Part shown: piece by piece, positions 25,561 to 34,165 of the stretch
Numbering within the stretch: position 1 is the stretch's first letter
Layout of the letters: the number at the start of each line of letters is the position of its first letter
Source: Gaiellasilicea sp963794385
Lineage (GTDB): Bacteria > Actinomycetota > Thermoleophilia > Gaiellales > Gaiellaceae
Direction: 5' to 3'
DNA: 64,000 bases
Assembly (NCBI GenBank): GCA_963794385.1
Contig: CAWCDT010000011.1
Location: 124,001-188,000, forward strand
Position numbers and translations under genes: made by a program
The notes under the pieces: model-generated
What the model was told of the DNA's origin: nothing
The model's input: the letters and a program-made list of their open reading frames with translations, nothing else
Database searches by the model: none

Positions 25561-26117
25561 GCTCGCCCGGTAGCGTGGAAGGCGATGAGCGGCTTCGCCT
25601 CTTCCTCGGCCTGCAGCTGCCGGACGATGTGGTCGCCGCGCTCGTCGCGTGGCAAGCGCGGGAGCTGCGCGGCGGCCGGCTCGTCCCGCCCGGCAATCTG
25701 CACGTCACGCTCGCCTTCCTCGGCTCGCGCCCGGCCCGGGAGCTCGGCGGGGTGGTGGGGGCCCTCGGGAACGCCGCCGGAGAGGCCGTGCCGTCGCTGC
25801 TGGAGCCCGTCCGCTACCGCGAGACGCGGAGCGTCGGCATGCTCGAGCTCCGAGACGCGGACGGGGGCTGCACGCGGCTCGCCAAGGGGCTGCACGAGCG
25901 TCTCGCCGCGCTCGGCGTCTACCGCCCCGAGGCGCGTCCCTGGCTGCCGCACGTCACCGTGCTCCGGTTCCGGGAGCGGCCACGGCTCACGCCGCAGCTT
26001 CCAGAGCTCGCGCCGTTCGCTCCGTCCGGTGCAGCTGCTTTCCTTTCCCGTCTGCACCCGTCCGGGGCCCGGTATGAGGTGCTGGAATCGTTTCCGCTAG
26101 GAGGTCGTGAAGAATGA
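25557..26117 (+). CDS. thpR: RNA 2',3'-cyclic phosphodiesterase
   Basis: 2H phosphoesterase that opens 2',3'-cyclic phosphate ends of RNA. The two HxT/S motifs are HVTLAFLG (about 50-57) and HVTVLRF (about 128-134), at the expected spacing in a 186-residue protein. GTG 25557 overlaps the cinA stop, and the TGA overlaps the ATG of recA. The cinA-thpR-recA order is common in actinobacteria and Gram-positives. Confidence 0.93.
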   Translation: MSSPGSVEGDERLRLFLGLQLPDDVVAALVAWQARELRGGRLVPPGNLHVTLAFLGSRPARELGGVVGALGNAAGEAVPSLLEPVRYRETRSVGMLELRDADGGCTRLAKGLHERLAALGVYRPEARPWLPHVTVLRFRERPRLTPQLPELAPFAPSGAAAFLSRLHPSGARYEVLESFPLGGREE

Positions 26118-27226
26118 ACCGCGAGGAAGCTCTCGACGTCGCCCTCGGGCAGATCGAGCGTCAGTTCGGCAAGGGCTCGGTCATGAAGATGAGCGACCAG
26201 GCCCAGGTGCAGATCGGAGCGGTCTCGACCGGCTCGCTCTCGCTCGACCTCGCCCTCGGCATCGGCGGCCTGCCGCGCGGCCGCGTGGTCGAGGTGTACG
26301 GGCCGGAGAGCTCCGGCAAGACGACCCTCGTCTACCACGTGATCGCCGAGGCGCAGCGCCGCGGCGGCATCTGCGCCTTCATCGACGCCGAGCACGCGAT
26401 GGACCCGCAGTACGCACGGAAGATCGGCGTCAACGTCGACGACCTGCTCGTGTCGCAGCCCGACACCGGCGAGCAGGCGCTCGAGATCACGGAGCTGCTC
26501 GTGCGCTCCGGCGCGCTCGACATCGTCGCGGTCGACTCGGTCGCGGCCCTGACGCCGAAGGCCGAGATCGAGGGCGAGATGGGGGACAGCCACGTCGGCC
26601 TCCAGGCGCGGCTGATGAGCCAGGCGCTGCGGAAGCTCGCGGGCACCCTCAACCGCACCGACACGATCTGCCTCTTCACGAATCAGCTGCGCGAGAAGAT
26701 CGGGGTCATGTTCGGCAGCCCCGAGACGACTCCGGGCGGCCGCGCGCTCAAGTTCTACTCGTCGGTGCGGCTCGACATCCGGCGGATCGAGACGCTCAAG
26801 GACGGCGCCGAGGCCTACGGCAACCGTGTCCGCGTCAAGGTGGTCAAGAACAAGGTGGCGCCCCCGTTCAAGCAGGCGGAGTTCGACATCATCTACGGCT
26901 CGGGGATCCCCTGGGAGGGGACCGTGCTCGACGTCGGGATCGAGCGGAAGATCGTCCAGAAGTCGGGCTCCTACTTCAGCTTCGGCGACGAGCGGCTCGG
27001 CCAGGGACGCCAGAACGCGTCCTCCTTCCTGCGCGAGCACCCGGACGTCGTGCAGGAGATCCTCGCCGCGATCCAGGCCCAGGCCGGGCCCGAGCAAACG
27101 GTCTCGGCACGGCTGCTGCCGACCGTCGCCGGCGCCGAGGAGGCGATTCCCGTCGTCGACGATGTCGGGAGGAGGAGGCCGTCTCCGCGGCTAGATAGTG
27201 ATCGCAATTACCGCACGCACGGATGA
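26114..27226 (+). CDS. recA: recombinase RecA, C-terminal tail probably frameshifted
   Basis: ATP-dependent strand-exchange protein and LexA co-protease. The start (REEALDVALGQIERQFGKG), Walker A GPESSGKT (63-70), Walker B LDIVAVDSVAAL and loop 2 (ETTPGGRALKFYSS) are intact. RBS AGGAGGT precedes ATG 26114. The annotated frame ends in a basic tail (VGRRRPSPRLDSD), unlike the acidic tails of RecA proteins. One extra G in the run at 27168-27170 would instead give DDVGEEEAVSAAR and a stop at 27196-27198, a typical acidic ending. The true 3' end is therefore probably 27198. recX follows. Confidence 0.95.
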   Translation: MNREEALDVALGQIERQFGKGSVMKMSDQAQVQIGAVSTGSLSLDLALGIGGLPRGRVVEVYGPESSGKTTLVYHVIAEAQRRGGICAFIDAEHAMDPQYARKIGVNVDDLLVSQPDTGEQALEITELLVRSGALDIVAVDSVAALTPKAEIEGEMGDSHVGLQARLMSQALRKLAGTLNRTDTICLFTNQLREKIGVMFGSPETTPGGRALKFYSSVRLDIRRIETLKDGAEAYGNRVRVKVVKNKVAPPFKQAEFDIIYGSGIPWEGTVLDVGIERKIVQKSGSYFSFGDERLGQGRQNASSFLREHPDVVQEILAAIQAQAGPEQTVSARLLPTVAGAEEAIPVVDDVGRRRPSPRLDSDRNYRTHG

Positions 27227-27261
27227 CGACCCAGACACGCGCCGGGACCATCCTCGACCTT

Positions 27262-27282
27262 GCCAAGGCAACCAGCCTTGGC
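27262..27282 (+). other. inverted repeat in the recA-recX intergenic region
   Basis: GCCAAGGC (27262-27269) and GCCTTGGC (27275-27282) form a perfect 8-bp stem with a 5-base loop, about 60 bases after the probable true recA stop at 27198. No T-run follows. It could be an attenuator that lowers recX expression relative to recA. Confidence 0.5.
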
Positions 27283-27357
27283 TGCGGCCGATATGGCCCC
27301 CGGCTTGATCTGGATCGCCCCGCGCGCACGCCAATTACCGATCAACCATCTAGGGCA

Positions 27358-27774
27358 TTGGCGGAGCGCCCGGACGCGGTCGAGGAGGCGCTGCGCGCGC
27401 TCCGCGCCCGCGATCGCACCGCGGCGGAGCTCGATGCGCGACTGGAGCGTCGCGGCGTCCACGCTGCGGAGCGCGCGGAGGCACTCGCGACGCTCCAGCG
27501 GATCGGCTACGTCGACGACGCACGGCTCGCGCACACGCGGGCCGAGGCGCTCGCCGAGCGTGGTTCGGGCGACGCGCTGATCCGGCACGATCTCGAGCGG
27601 CGCGGCATCGCCGCGGAGCTCGTCGCCGCGGCGCTCGCTGAGCTCGAGAGCGAGCATGAGCGTGCGGCGCGAATCGTCCGGCGACGTGGTCCGGGGGCGA
27701 AAACGGCGCGGTATCTGGCCTCGCGCGGGTTCGGGGAGGACGTGCTCGAGGCAGCCGTTGCGGGGCGGGAGTGA
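27358..27774 (+). CDS. recX: recombination regulator RecX
   Basis: Small helical protein that caps RecA filaments. VEEALRALRARDRTAAEL, LERRGV, LQRIGYVDDARLA, LIRHDLERRGI and YLASRGFGED show the three tandem RecX helical modules. A longer reading from ATG 27223 (183 residues) adds a proline/arginine-rich 45-residue leader without RecX similarity, so I choose TTG 27358, which follows a weak AGGG and gives 138 residues. The 189 bases after it show no further gene. Confidence 0.85.
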   Translation: MAERPDAVEEALRALRARDRTAAELDARLERRGVHAAERAEALATLQRIGYVDDARLAHTRAEALAERGSGDALIRHDLERRGIAAELVAAALAELESEHERAARIVRRRGPGAKTARYLASRGFGEDVLEAAVAGRE

Positions 27775-27963
27775 GAAGCGGTAGGATCGTCAGTGCTTCC
27801 ATTCGACGTTTTTCCTGCAAGTACGTGCTTTTCCGAACTGAACCGATCGTGACTCGTTTCCCTCTCGACATTCGTTCACCCGGCGACCAGGAGGAGCCGC
27901 CGGACCTGGCCTGATTCGGCGCGTCAGCGACCGGAGCGCGGCCGTGCAGGCCGAGCGCCGGAT

Positions 27964-29526
27964 GTGAGCACCCGCGGCGCGCAGGCGCCGCGGCCAATCG
28001 ACCTTCTCTCCTGGAGGCAGGACGGCTTGCTCACCGCGCTCGCGACGCTGATCGGACTCGCTCTTGGCGCCGGCGTCGCTGCGGCGCTGCTGATGCTTCG
28101 GAGCGGGTCGCGCGTGCACGTGGCGGAGCGGGAGGCCGAGACGATCCGCCGCGAAGCGCAGATCGAGTCGCGCGAGCTCGCAGTCAAGCTGCGCGCCGAC
28201 GTGGAGGCGGAGGTCCAGCACCGCCGCACCGACGTGGCCCGGCTCGAGGCGCAGGTCACCCAGGCCCAGCACGACCTCGAGAGCAAGAGCACGGAGATCG
28301 AACGCCGCGAGCAGGGCCTTGCCGACCGCGAGACGCACGTCAAGCAGCTGCAGGAGGACTTGAAGGCGGCGAAGGACCAGGCAATGGCGGAGCTGGAGAA
28401 GTCGGCGGGCCTGACCGTCGCCGAGGCGAAGCACCACCTGCTCGAGCGGTCGCAAGACCTGATCCGGCACGAGCTCGCGCGCAACGTTCGGCAGCAGGAG
28501 GAGGAGGCCCGCACCGAGGCGAGGCGCCGCGCCCGCGCCCTCGTCGCCGACGCACTCCAGCGCGTCGCGGCGAGCCACACGGCCGAGACAACCGTCACGG
28601 TCGTCGCGCTTCCTTCGGACGACATGAAGGGCCGGATCATCGGGCGTGAGGGCCGCAACATCCGCGCGCTCGAGCACCTCACCGGCGTCGACTTCATCAT
28701 CGACGACACCCCACAGGCGGTCGTCCTCTCGTCGTTCGACGGCCTGCGGCGCGAGGTGGCGCGGACGACGCTCGAGAAGCTGATCGAGGACGGGCGGATC
28801 CACCCGGCCCGGATCGAGGAGATGTACTACCTCTCCAAGGCCGAGCTCGAGGACCACGTCCGCCAGGCCGGTGAGCAGGCCGTCTTCGAGGCGAACGCCG
28901 GCGAGTTCCACGAGGAGCTGGTCAAGATCATCGGGAAGCTCCGCTACCGGACGAGCTATGGCCAGCACGTCCTCAAGCACACGCTCGAGGTCGTCCACCT
29001 GACGGGGATCATGGCGAGCGAGCTCGGTGCGAGCGTCAAGACGGCGAAGCGGGCAGCGCTGCTGCACGACGTCGGGAAGGCGATGACGCACGAGGTCGAG
29101 GGCTCGCACGCACTGATCTCGGCGCAGCTGGCGAAGCGGTACGGCGAGAGCCAGGGCGTCATCCACGCGATCGAGGCGCACCACTACGAGGTGCAGCCGC
29201 AAACGGTGGAGGCGGTGCTGCTGATCGCCGCCGACGCGATCTCGGCCTCGCGCCCGGGCGCGCGCGGCGAGAGTCTCGAGCACTACATCAAGCGGCTCGG
29301 CGCGCTCGAGGAGATCGCCAGCGCGAAGCCGGGGGTCGCGAAGGCCTACGCGCTCCAAGCCGGGCGCGAGATCCGCGTGATGGTCGAGCCCACCGAGGTG
29401 GACGACGACGGCGCCGTGCTCCTGTCGCACGAGATCGCGCGCGAGATCGAGGACCAGCTCGAGTACCCGGGGCAGGTGAAGGTGATCGTGATCCGCGAGA
29501 GCCGCGCGATCGAGGTGGCCAAGTAG
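27964..29526 (+). CDS. rny: ribonuclease Y
   Basis: Membrane-anchored endoribonuclease that starts mRNA decay. The 520 residues show an N-terminal membrane helix (about 18-42), a long charged coiled coil (about 50-195), a KH domain (MKGRIIGREGRNIRALE, about 220) and an HD domain (ALLHDVGKAMTHE, about 360, with GSH and AIEAHHYEV). All the elements needed for catalysis are present. GTG 27964 is chosen because it precedes the membrane helix with a short polar leader. Its frequent neighbours recA, recX and miaB are present. Confidence 0.96.
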   Translation: MSTRGAQAPRPIDLLSWRQDGLLTALATLIGLALGAGVAAALLMLRSGSRVHVAEREAETIRREAQIESRELAVKLRADVEAEVQHRRTDVARLEAQVTQAQHDLESKSTEIERREQGLADRETHVKQLQEDLKAAKDQAMAELEKSAGLTVAEAKHHLLERSQDLIRHELARNVRQQEEEARTEARRRARALVADALQRVAASHTAETTVTVVALPSDDMKGRIIGREGRNIRALEHLTGVDFIIDDTPQAVVLSSFDGLRREVARTTLEKLIEDGRIHPARIEEMYYLSKAELEDHVRQAGEQAVFEANAGEFHEELVKIIGKLRYRTSYGQHVLKHTLEVVHLTGIMASELGASVKTAKRAALLHDVGKAMTHEVEGSHALISAQLAKRYGESQGVIHAIEAHHYEVQPQTVEAVLLIAADAISASRPGARGESLEHYIKRLGALEEIASAKPGVAKAYALQAGREIRVMVEPTEVDDDGAVLLSHEIAREIEDQLEYPGQVKVIVIRESRAIEVAK

Positions 29527-29528
29527 GC

Positions 29529-30041
29529 GTCGAGATCCGCCGTCTCGAAGGCGAGGCGCTGACGGCAGAGCTCGACTCGCTCGCGCGCGTCCTCCACGAC
29601 TGCGTCGAAGGCGGCGCGTCGATCGGCTTCATGTGGCCGTTCGCTCGGGACGATGCCCGCGCCTTCTTCGAAGGGGTCGCCGCCGAGGTCGAGCAACGCC
29701 GCCGCCTGGTCGTCGCCGCCTTCGACGACGGCGAGCTGGTCGGCACCGTCCAGGTGCTCCTGGCGCTGCCGCCGAATCAGCCGCACCGTGGCGAGATCAC
29801 GAAGCTGCTCGTGCACCGCTCGGCGCGGAAGCGCGGCGTCGCGCGGCTGCTGATGGAGCAGGCCGAGGCAGAGGCGCGGGCCGAGGGGAAGACGCTGCTC
29901 GTCCTCGACGCGGTCACCGGCGACGATGCGGAGCGCCTCTACGAGCGCCTCGGGTGGACGAAGGTCGGCGTCATCCCCGGCTACGCGCTCTACCCGGACG
30001 GGCGGGTCTGCGACACGACCTACTTCTGGAAAGGGCTTTGA
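29529..30041 (+). CDS. GNAT family acetyltransferase
   Basis: Acyl-CoA-dependent N-acetyltransferase of unknown substrate. The acetyl-CoA loop is KLLVHRSARKRGVARLLM (R/Q-x-x-G-x-A type), with ERLYERLGWTKVGVIPGYAL at the end. The first canonical start is ATG 29631 (136 residues). Normal GNAT N-terminal sequence (VEIRRLEGEALTAELDSLA) runs upstream to directly after the rny stop, without any ATG, GTG or TTG. I therefore extend it to 29529 and flag the start as unresolved: GTC 29529, GTA overlapping the rny stop, or a sequence error are all possible. Confidence 0.8.
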   Translation, partial: VEIRRLEGEALTAELDSLARVLHDCVEGGASIGFMWPFARDDARAFFEGVAAEVEQRRRLVVAAFDDGELVGTVQVLLALPPNQPHRGEITKLLVHRSARKRGVARLLMEQAEAEARAEGKTLLVLDAVTGDDAERLYERLGWTKVGVIPGYALYPDGRVCDTTYFWKGL

Positions 30042-30064
30042 GGAAAGCGACCGTCGGACGCGGC

Positions 30065-30070
30065 TACGCT
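30065..30070 (+). promoter_or_regulatory. -10 element TACGCT, leaderless start of miaB
   Basis: TACGCT ends 6 bases before GTG 30077, supporting that start over the upstream TTG. Confidence 0.4.
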
Positions 30071-30076
30071 ACGGCC

Positions 30077-31396
30077 GTGCGGAGATACCACGTCACCACG
30101 TTCGGCTGCCAGATGAACGCCCACGACTCGGAGCGGATCAAGGGCATGCTCGAGTCGCTCGGGCTCGGCGAGGCGCCTTCGCAGGAGGACGCCGACGTGC
30201 TCGTCTTCAACACCTGCACGATCCGCGAGAAGCCCGATACGAAGCTTGCCGCCTACCTCGGTGACGCCGGCGCGCGCAAGCGGCAGAACCCCGAGCTCGT
30301 CGTCGCCGTCGGCGGCTGTTACGCGGAGGCGCAGCGCGAGCGCATCTTCGAGCTCTACCCCCAGGTCGACGTTGCGTTCGGGCCGGGCTCGATCCCGCAT
30401 CTCGGCGACTGGATCGGGACCGGTGGAGAGGCGCCGCGCGGCCGCTTCGGCGCGCACGAGCACTTCGCCGGGAACCTGCCGATGCACCGCGAGCGCGCCT
30501 TCAGCGCGTGGGTGCAGGTCTCGATGGGATGCAACTCGAAGTGCTCGTACTGCATCGTCCCCGCCGTGCGCGGCCGCGAGCAGAGCCGCCGGCCCGGCGA
30601 GATCGTCGCCGAGGTGACGCAGCTCGCGGCGGACGGCGTCAAGGAGATCACGCTGCTGGGCCAGAACGTCAACTCCTGGGGCCGCGACCTGCGACCCGAG
30701 CTCGACACCGAGTTCGGCGAGCTGCTGCGCGCCTGCGACGCGGTCGAGGGGATCGCGCGCATCCGCTTCACGAGCCCGCACCCGAAGGACTTCCGGGACC
30801 CGGTGATCGCGGCGGTCGCCGAGTGCGACGCCGTCTGCGAGCAGATCCATCTGCCGCTGCAGTCGGGCTCCAGCCGGATCCTGAAGGCGATGCGGCGGAC
30901 GTACGACCAACCCCGCTATCTCGCACTGGTCGAGAAGCTGCGGGCGGCCATCCCCGGGCTCGCCCTCGGCACGGACGTCATCGTCGGCTTTCCCGGTGAG
31001 ACGGAGGAGGACTTCGAACAGACGCTCGACGTGGTCGAGCGCGTCCGCTACGACAGCGCCTTCACCTTCATCTACTCGCCGCGCCACGGCACCGAGGCGG
31101 CCGCGCTGCCCGACCAGGTGCCGCAAGAGGTCAAGCACGAGCGGCTCGAGCGCCTCGTCGGCGTCGTGCAGCGGATCGCCGCGGAGAAGAACGCCCAGCG
31201 TGTCGGCTCGGTGGAGGAGGTGCTCGTCGAGGGAAGGAGCCGGACGGACGAGAGGCTGCTCCGGGGACGCACTCGTCGCAACGTCACCGTCAACTTCGCC
31301 GGTGACGCGGCTCCCGGCGAGCTGGTCGACGTCGTGATCGAGGGCTCGACGTCGACGACGCTGCGCGGCGCCCAGCGGACGGCGGTGGCTGCATGA
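30077..31396 (+). CDS. miaB: tRNA-2-methylthio-N6-dimethylallyladenosine synthase
   Basis: Radical-SAM methylthiotransferase that completes ms2i6A37 in tRNA. Three cysteines for the auxiliary cluster occur in TTFGCQMN, FNTCTIRE and VGGCYAEA. The radical-SAM motif CxxxCxxC is MGCNSKCSYCIVP, and a C-terminal TRAM domain follows. GTG 30077 gives 439 residues; TTG 30038, overlapping the GNAT stop, would add 13 residues. miaA, which makes the substrate, lies one gene downstream. Confidence 0.96.
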   Translation: MRRYHVTTFGCQMNAHDSERIKGMLESLGLGEAPSQEDADVLVFNTCTIREKPDTKLAAYLGDAGARKRQNPELVVAVGGCYAEAQRERIFELYPQVDVAFGPGSIPHLGDWIGTGGEAPRGRFGAHEHFAGNLPMHRERAFSAWVQVSMGCNSKCSYCIVPAVRGREQSRRPGEIVAEVTQLAADGVKEITLLGQNVNSWGRDLRPELDTEFGELLRACDAVEGIARIRFTSPHPKDFRDPVIAAVAECDAVCEQIHLPLQSGSSRILKAMRRTYDQPRYLALVEKLRAAIPGLALGTDVIVGFPGETEEDFEQTLDVVERVRYDSAFTFIYSPRHGTEAAALPDQVPQEVKHERLERLVGVVQRIAAEKNAQRVGSVEEVLVEGRSRTDERLLRGRTRRNVTVNFAGDAAPGELVDVVIEGSTSTTLRGAQRTAVAA

Positions 31397-32433
31397 GAGT
31401 CCTCCTGACCGGAAGCTCCGGCCAGATCGGGACCAATCTCGCCCTCCGCCTGCGGCAGGACGGGCACGAGGTCTTCGGGGTCGACAAGCGGCAGAACGCG
31501 TGGACGGACGAGTTCCGCTATCTGCTCCAGGACCTGGCCGGCCACTACGCGCCGTTCCCGGGCGGGATCAACGGCGTCGAGTACCCCGAGGTCGATCTCG
31601 TCGTGCACTTTGCGGCGCACGCGAAGGTGCACCAGCTCGTCCGGCAGCCGCACCGCGCGCTCGAGAACGCCGTCATGACGTTCAACGTGCTCGAGTACGC
31701 GCGCCAGCAGCGTCTCCCGATCGTCTTCTCCTCGAGCCGCGAGGTCTACGGCGACGTCCACCGCTTCGAGGAGTACGGCGAGGGCGTGGCGGACTTCGCC
31801 TTCACGGAGAGCACGTACTCCGCCTCGAAGATCGCGGGCGAGGCGTTCATCTACTCGTACGCGCGCTGCTACGGGCTGCCCTATCTCGTCTTCCGCTTCT
31901 CGAACGTCTACGGCCGCTTCGACAACGACCTGCACAGGATGGTGCGGGTGATCCCGCTCTTCATCCACTCGATGCTGCGCGGCGAGCCGATCACCGTCTA
32001 CGGCGGCCGCGACAAGACGCTCGACTTCACGTACGTCGACGACTGCGTCGACGGGATCACGCGCGGGATCGAGGCCCTGGCGGAGGGCCGTGTGGTCAAC
32101 CAGACGATCAACCTCGCCTACGGCAAGGGAAACACACTCGTCCACTGCGCCGAGCGGATCGCGTCCGAGCTCGGCACCGAGCCGCAGATGACGATCGCGC
32201 CGTCGTTGCTCGGCGAGGTGACCCACTACGTCGCCGATCTGACGAAGGCGCGCGAGCTGCTCGGGTACGAGCCGAAGGTGCCGCTCGACGAAGGGATCGC
32301 GCGCGCGGTCGCCTGGTTCCGCGAGCACCGGGCCGCGCACCCCGCGGAGGACGTGCCGGTGACGGCCGATCACGAGGCCGCGACCGCGGAAGATGCCGCC
32401 GAGCACGGCTGGAAGCCGGTCCCGACTCCCTAG
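31393..32433 (+). CDS. NAD-dependent epimerase/dehydratase (extended SDR)
   Basis: Nucleotide-sugar-type short-chain dehydrogenase: NAD-binding TGSSGQIG (about 6-13), VHFAAHAKVHQ, the active-site Ser/Tyr/Lys triad in SSSREVYG and YSASKIAGEAF, and FRFSNVYGRFDN. The 346 residues resemble UDP-glucose epimerases and dehydratases; the exact substrate cannot be read from sequence. ATG 31393 overlaps the miaB stop. It is inserted between miaB and miaA, which overlap it at both ends, an unusual operon position for a sugar enzyme. The C-terminal 30 residues are Ala/Glu-rich and look disordered. Confidence 0.9.
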   Translation: MRVLLTGSSGQIGTNLALRLRQDGHEVFGVDKRQNAWTDEFRYLLQDLAGHYAPFPGGINGVEYPEVDLVVHFAAHAKVHQLVRQPHRALENAVMTFNVLEYARQQRLPIVFSSSREVYGDVHRFEEYGEGVADFAFTESTYSASKIAGEAFIYSYARCYGLPYLVFRFSNVYGRFDNDLHRMVRVIPLFIHSMLRGEPITVYGGRDKTLDFTYVDDCVDGITRGIEALAEGRVVNQTINLAYGKGNTLVHCAERIASELGTEPQMTIAPSLLGEVTHYVADLTKARELLGYEPKVPLDEGIARAVAWFREHRAAHPAEDVPVTADHEAATAEDAAEHGWKPVPTP

Positions 32434-33286
32434 CGTTCTCGGGATCTTCGGCCCGACCGGCTCGGGCAAGTCGGCGGTCGCCGTCGAGATCGCGCGGCGG
32501 ATTCCCGCAGAGCTCGTGTCCGCCGACTCGATGCAGGTCTACCGGGGCCTGCCAGTGCTCACGAATCAGGACGCGGGGGCGCGGCTCGTCGCGATCTGGC
32601 CGCTCGACCGGCAGGGAACCGTCGGCGAGTACCAGTCACTCGCTCACGAGGCGATCGACGAGATCGTTGCCGCAGGCCGGACGGCCGTCGTCGTCGGCGG
32701 CTCGGGCCTCTGGTTCCAGGCCGCGCTGACGGACGTCGCCCTGCCGCCCGACGTTCCGCCGTCCGCGCGGGCGCGCTGGGAGCGGCTGTACGACCGGCGT
32801 GGTGCCGAGACCGCCCACGGTCTGTTGCGAACCCGCGATCCCCGGGCGGCAGCGCGGGTCCATCCGAACGACCGGAAGCGCGTCGTGCGAGCGCTCGAGC
32901 TCTGGCAGGGGGGTGCGAGCCTCGTCCCCGAGCAGCCGCGCCTGTGGACGGCCGAGACGCGCCTGCCGACGCTCGTCGTCGGCCTCGACGTGGCGCGCGA
33001 GGAGCTGGCACGCCGGATCCGTGCTCGGGCCGAGGCGATGTTCGAGCAGCGGGTGGTGGAGGAGGTCCAGGCGGCCGGAGAGGTCGTCCCCCAGGTGCTC
33101 GGTCTCGAGGCCGTGCGCACGCTGCCGCGGGAGCAGGCGCTCGAGGAGCTCGTGCAGGCGACCGAGCGCTTCGCCGCCTACCAGCGAAAGTGGATGCGGA
33201 GGATCCCCGGCATCGTCATGATCGATGCGAACCGTGCAGTGGGAGAGGTGGCGGATGCGATTCTCGAAGTGGCACGCGCTGGGTAA
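32393..33286 (+). CDS. miaA: tRNA dimethylallyltransferase
   Basis: Transfers the dimethylallyl group to A37 of tRNA. P-loop GPTGSGKS near residue 20, SADSMQVYRGL, VVVGGSGLWFQAAL and the tRNA-binding region (ERFAAYQRKWMRRIPG) identify it. ATG 32393 overlaps the preceding gene by 41 bases; the first 14 residues before the P-loop strand are polar and may not be conserved. The 3' end overlaps dapF by 32 bases. Confidence 0.94.
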   Translation: MPPSTAGSRSRLPSVLGIFGPTGSGKSAVAVEIARRIPAELVSADSMQVYRGLPVLTNQDAGARLVAIWPLDRQGTVGEYQSLAHEAIDEIVAAGRTAVVVGGSGLWFQAALTDVALPPDVPPSARARWERLYDRRGAETAHGLLRTRDPRAAARVHPNDRKRVVRALELWQGGASLVPEQPRLWTAETRLPTLVVGLDVAREELARRIRARAEAMFEQRVVEEVQAAGEVVPQVLGLEAVRTLPREQALEELVQATERFAAYQRKWMRRIPGIVMIDANRAVGEVADAILEVARAG

Positions 33287-34030
33287 CAGCTACCTCGTGA
33301 TCGAGCAGCGAGACGGTGGGGCGACGCGCTCGACCCGGTGCTCGCGGAGCGGCTGTGCGACGTCCGCTACGGCGTCGGCTCGGACGGCGTCGTCGAGGTG
33401 TTGTCGGCGGACGGGGCGCGGGCGGAGATCGCGATCTGGAACCCGGACGGCTCGGCCGCCGAGTTCTCCGGCAACGGCAGCCGCATCGCAGCGGGCTGGC
33501 TCGTGCGCCGCTCGGGCTCGAGCACGGTGACGATCGCCGTCGGGGGACGGGAGCACCCGGCGGCGTTGCGGGAGGACGGCACGATCGGGATCGTCGTCGG
33601 TGACGTCGAGGTCGGGGAGATCGAGACGGTCGAGCTCGACGGCGAGCGGATCGAGCTGACCGCAGTGTCGGTCGGCAACCCGCACGCGGTCGTGCGGGCG
33701 GAGCCGGACCGGGAGGAGCTGCTCCGCCTCGGCCCGCAGCTGGAGGTGAACGGACGTTTTCCCGACCGGACGAACGTCCAGCTCGTGCGCGTCGACGGAC
33801 CGAATGAGGTCACCGTCGCCGTGTGGGAGCGCGGAGCGGGGGAGACGAGCGCCTCGGGCTCGAGCGCCGTCGCCGTCGCGTGCGCCGCGATCGTGAACGG
33901 CTGGTGCGAGAGCCCGGTCACCGTGCGTATGCCGGGCGGCGAGCTCCGGGTCGAGCTCGACGAGGAAGCGCGGACGACGCTCGTCGGCCCGGTCGAGGAG
34001 ATCTGCGAGGGCGAGCTCCGGTCCGTCTAG
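33255..34030 (+). CDS. dapF: diaminopimelate epimerase homologue, frameshifted and lacking both catalytic cysteines
   Basis: DapF interconverts LL- and meso-diaminopimelate with two catalytic cysteines. The start RFSKWHALGNSYLVIEQRDGG (ATG 33255) and the rest (ALDPVLAERLCDVRYGVGSDG onward) lie in different frames; one missing G in the run 33318-33321 reconciles them into a protein of about 257 residues. NPDGSAAE, VSVGNPHAVV, FPDRTNVQLV and VWERGAGET confirm the family. Both catalytic positions are serine: FSGNGSR (about Ser72, where E. coli has QCGNGAR) and ASGSSA (about Ser201, where E. coli has ACGSGA). The GND motif reads GNS. The enzyme may be inactive, use another mechanism, or act on another substrate. 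It overlaps miaA. Confidence 0.88.
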
Positions 34031-34115
34031 GCGTCCTGGCGCGCCGCTCGCGGTGCGTAGGCCGGTGGAGACAGTACGGAGGTACGGGCCGCCGCGAGTA
34101 GCGCACACGACCCCC

Positions 34116-34151
34116 TGCGCCGGAGGCCGGCTCCGCCGGCCGGGAGGCGCA
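34116..34151. terminator. hairpin between convergent dapF and dapD
   Basis: TGCGCC (34116-34121) pairs with GGCGCA (34146-34151) around an inner stem GGCCGG/CCGGCC with loop CTCCG. It lies between the two convergent stop codons and suits a bidirectional terminator; no T-run is present. Confidence 0.6.
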
Positions 34152-34165
34152 GCCGGCCAGGGCGC

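Noticed and set aside
27223..27357. Longer recX from ATG 27223
   Set aside because: The added 45 residues have no RecX similarity, and the recA end that makes the overlap is probably a frame artefact.
34031..34110. Possible tRNA-like segment after dapF
   Set aside because: GC-rich arms exist, but no T-loop, anticodon arm or acceptor stem can be assembled; the hairpin fits a terminator better.
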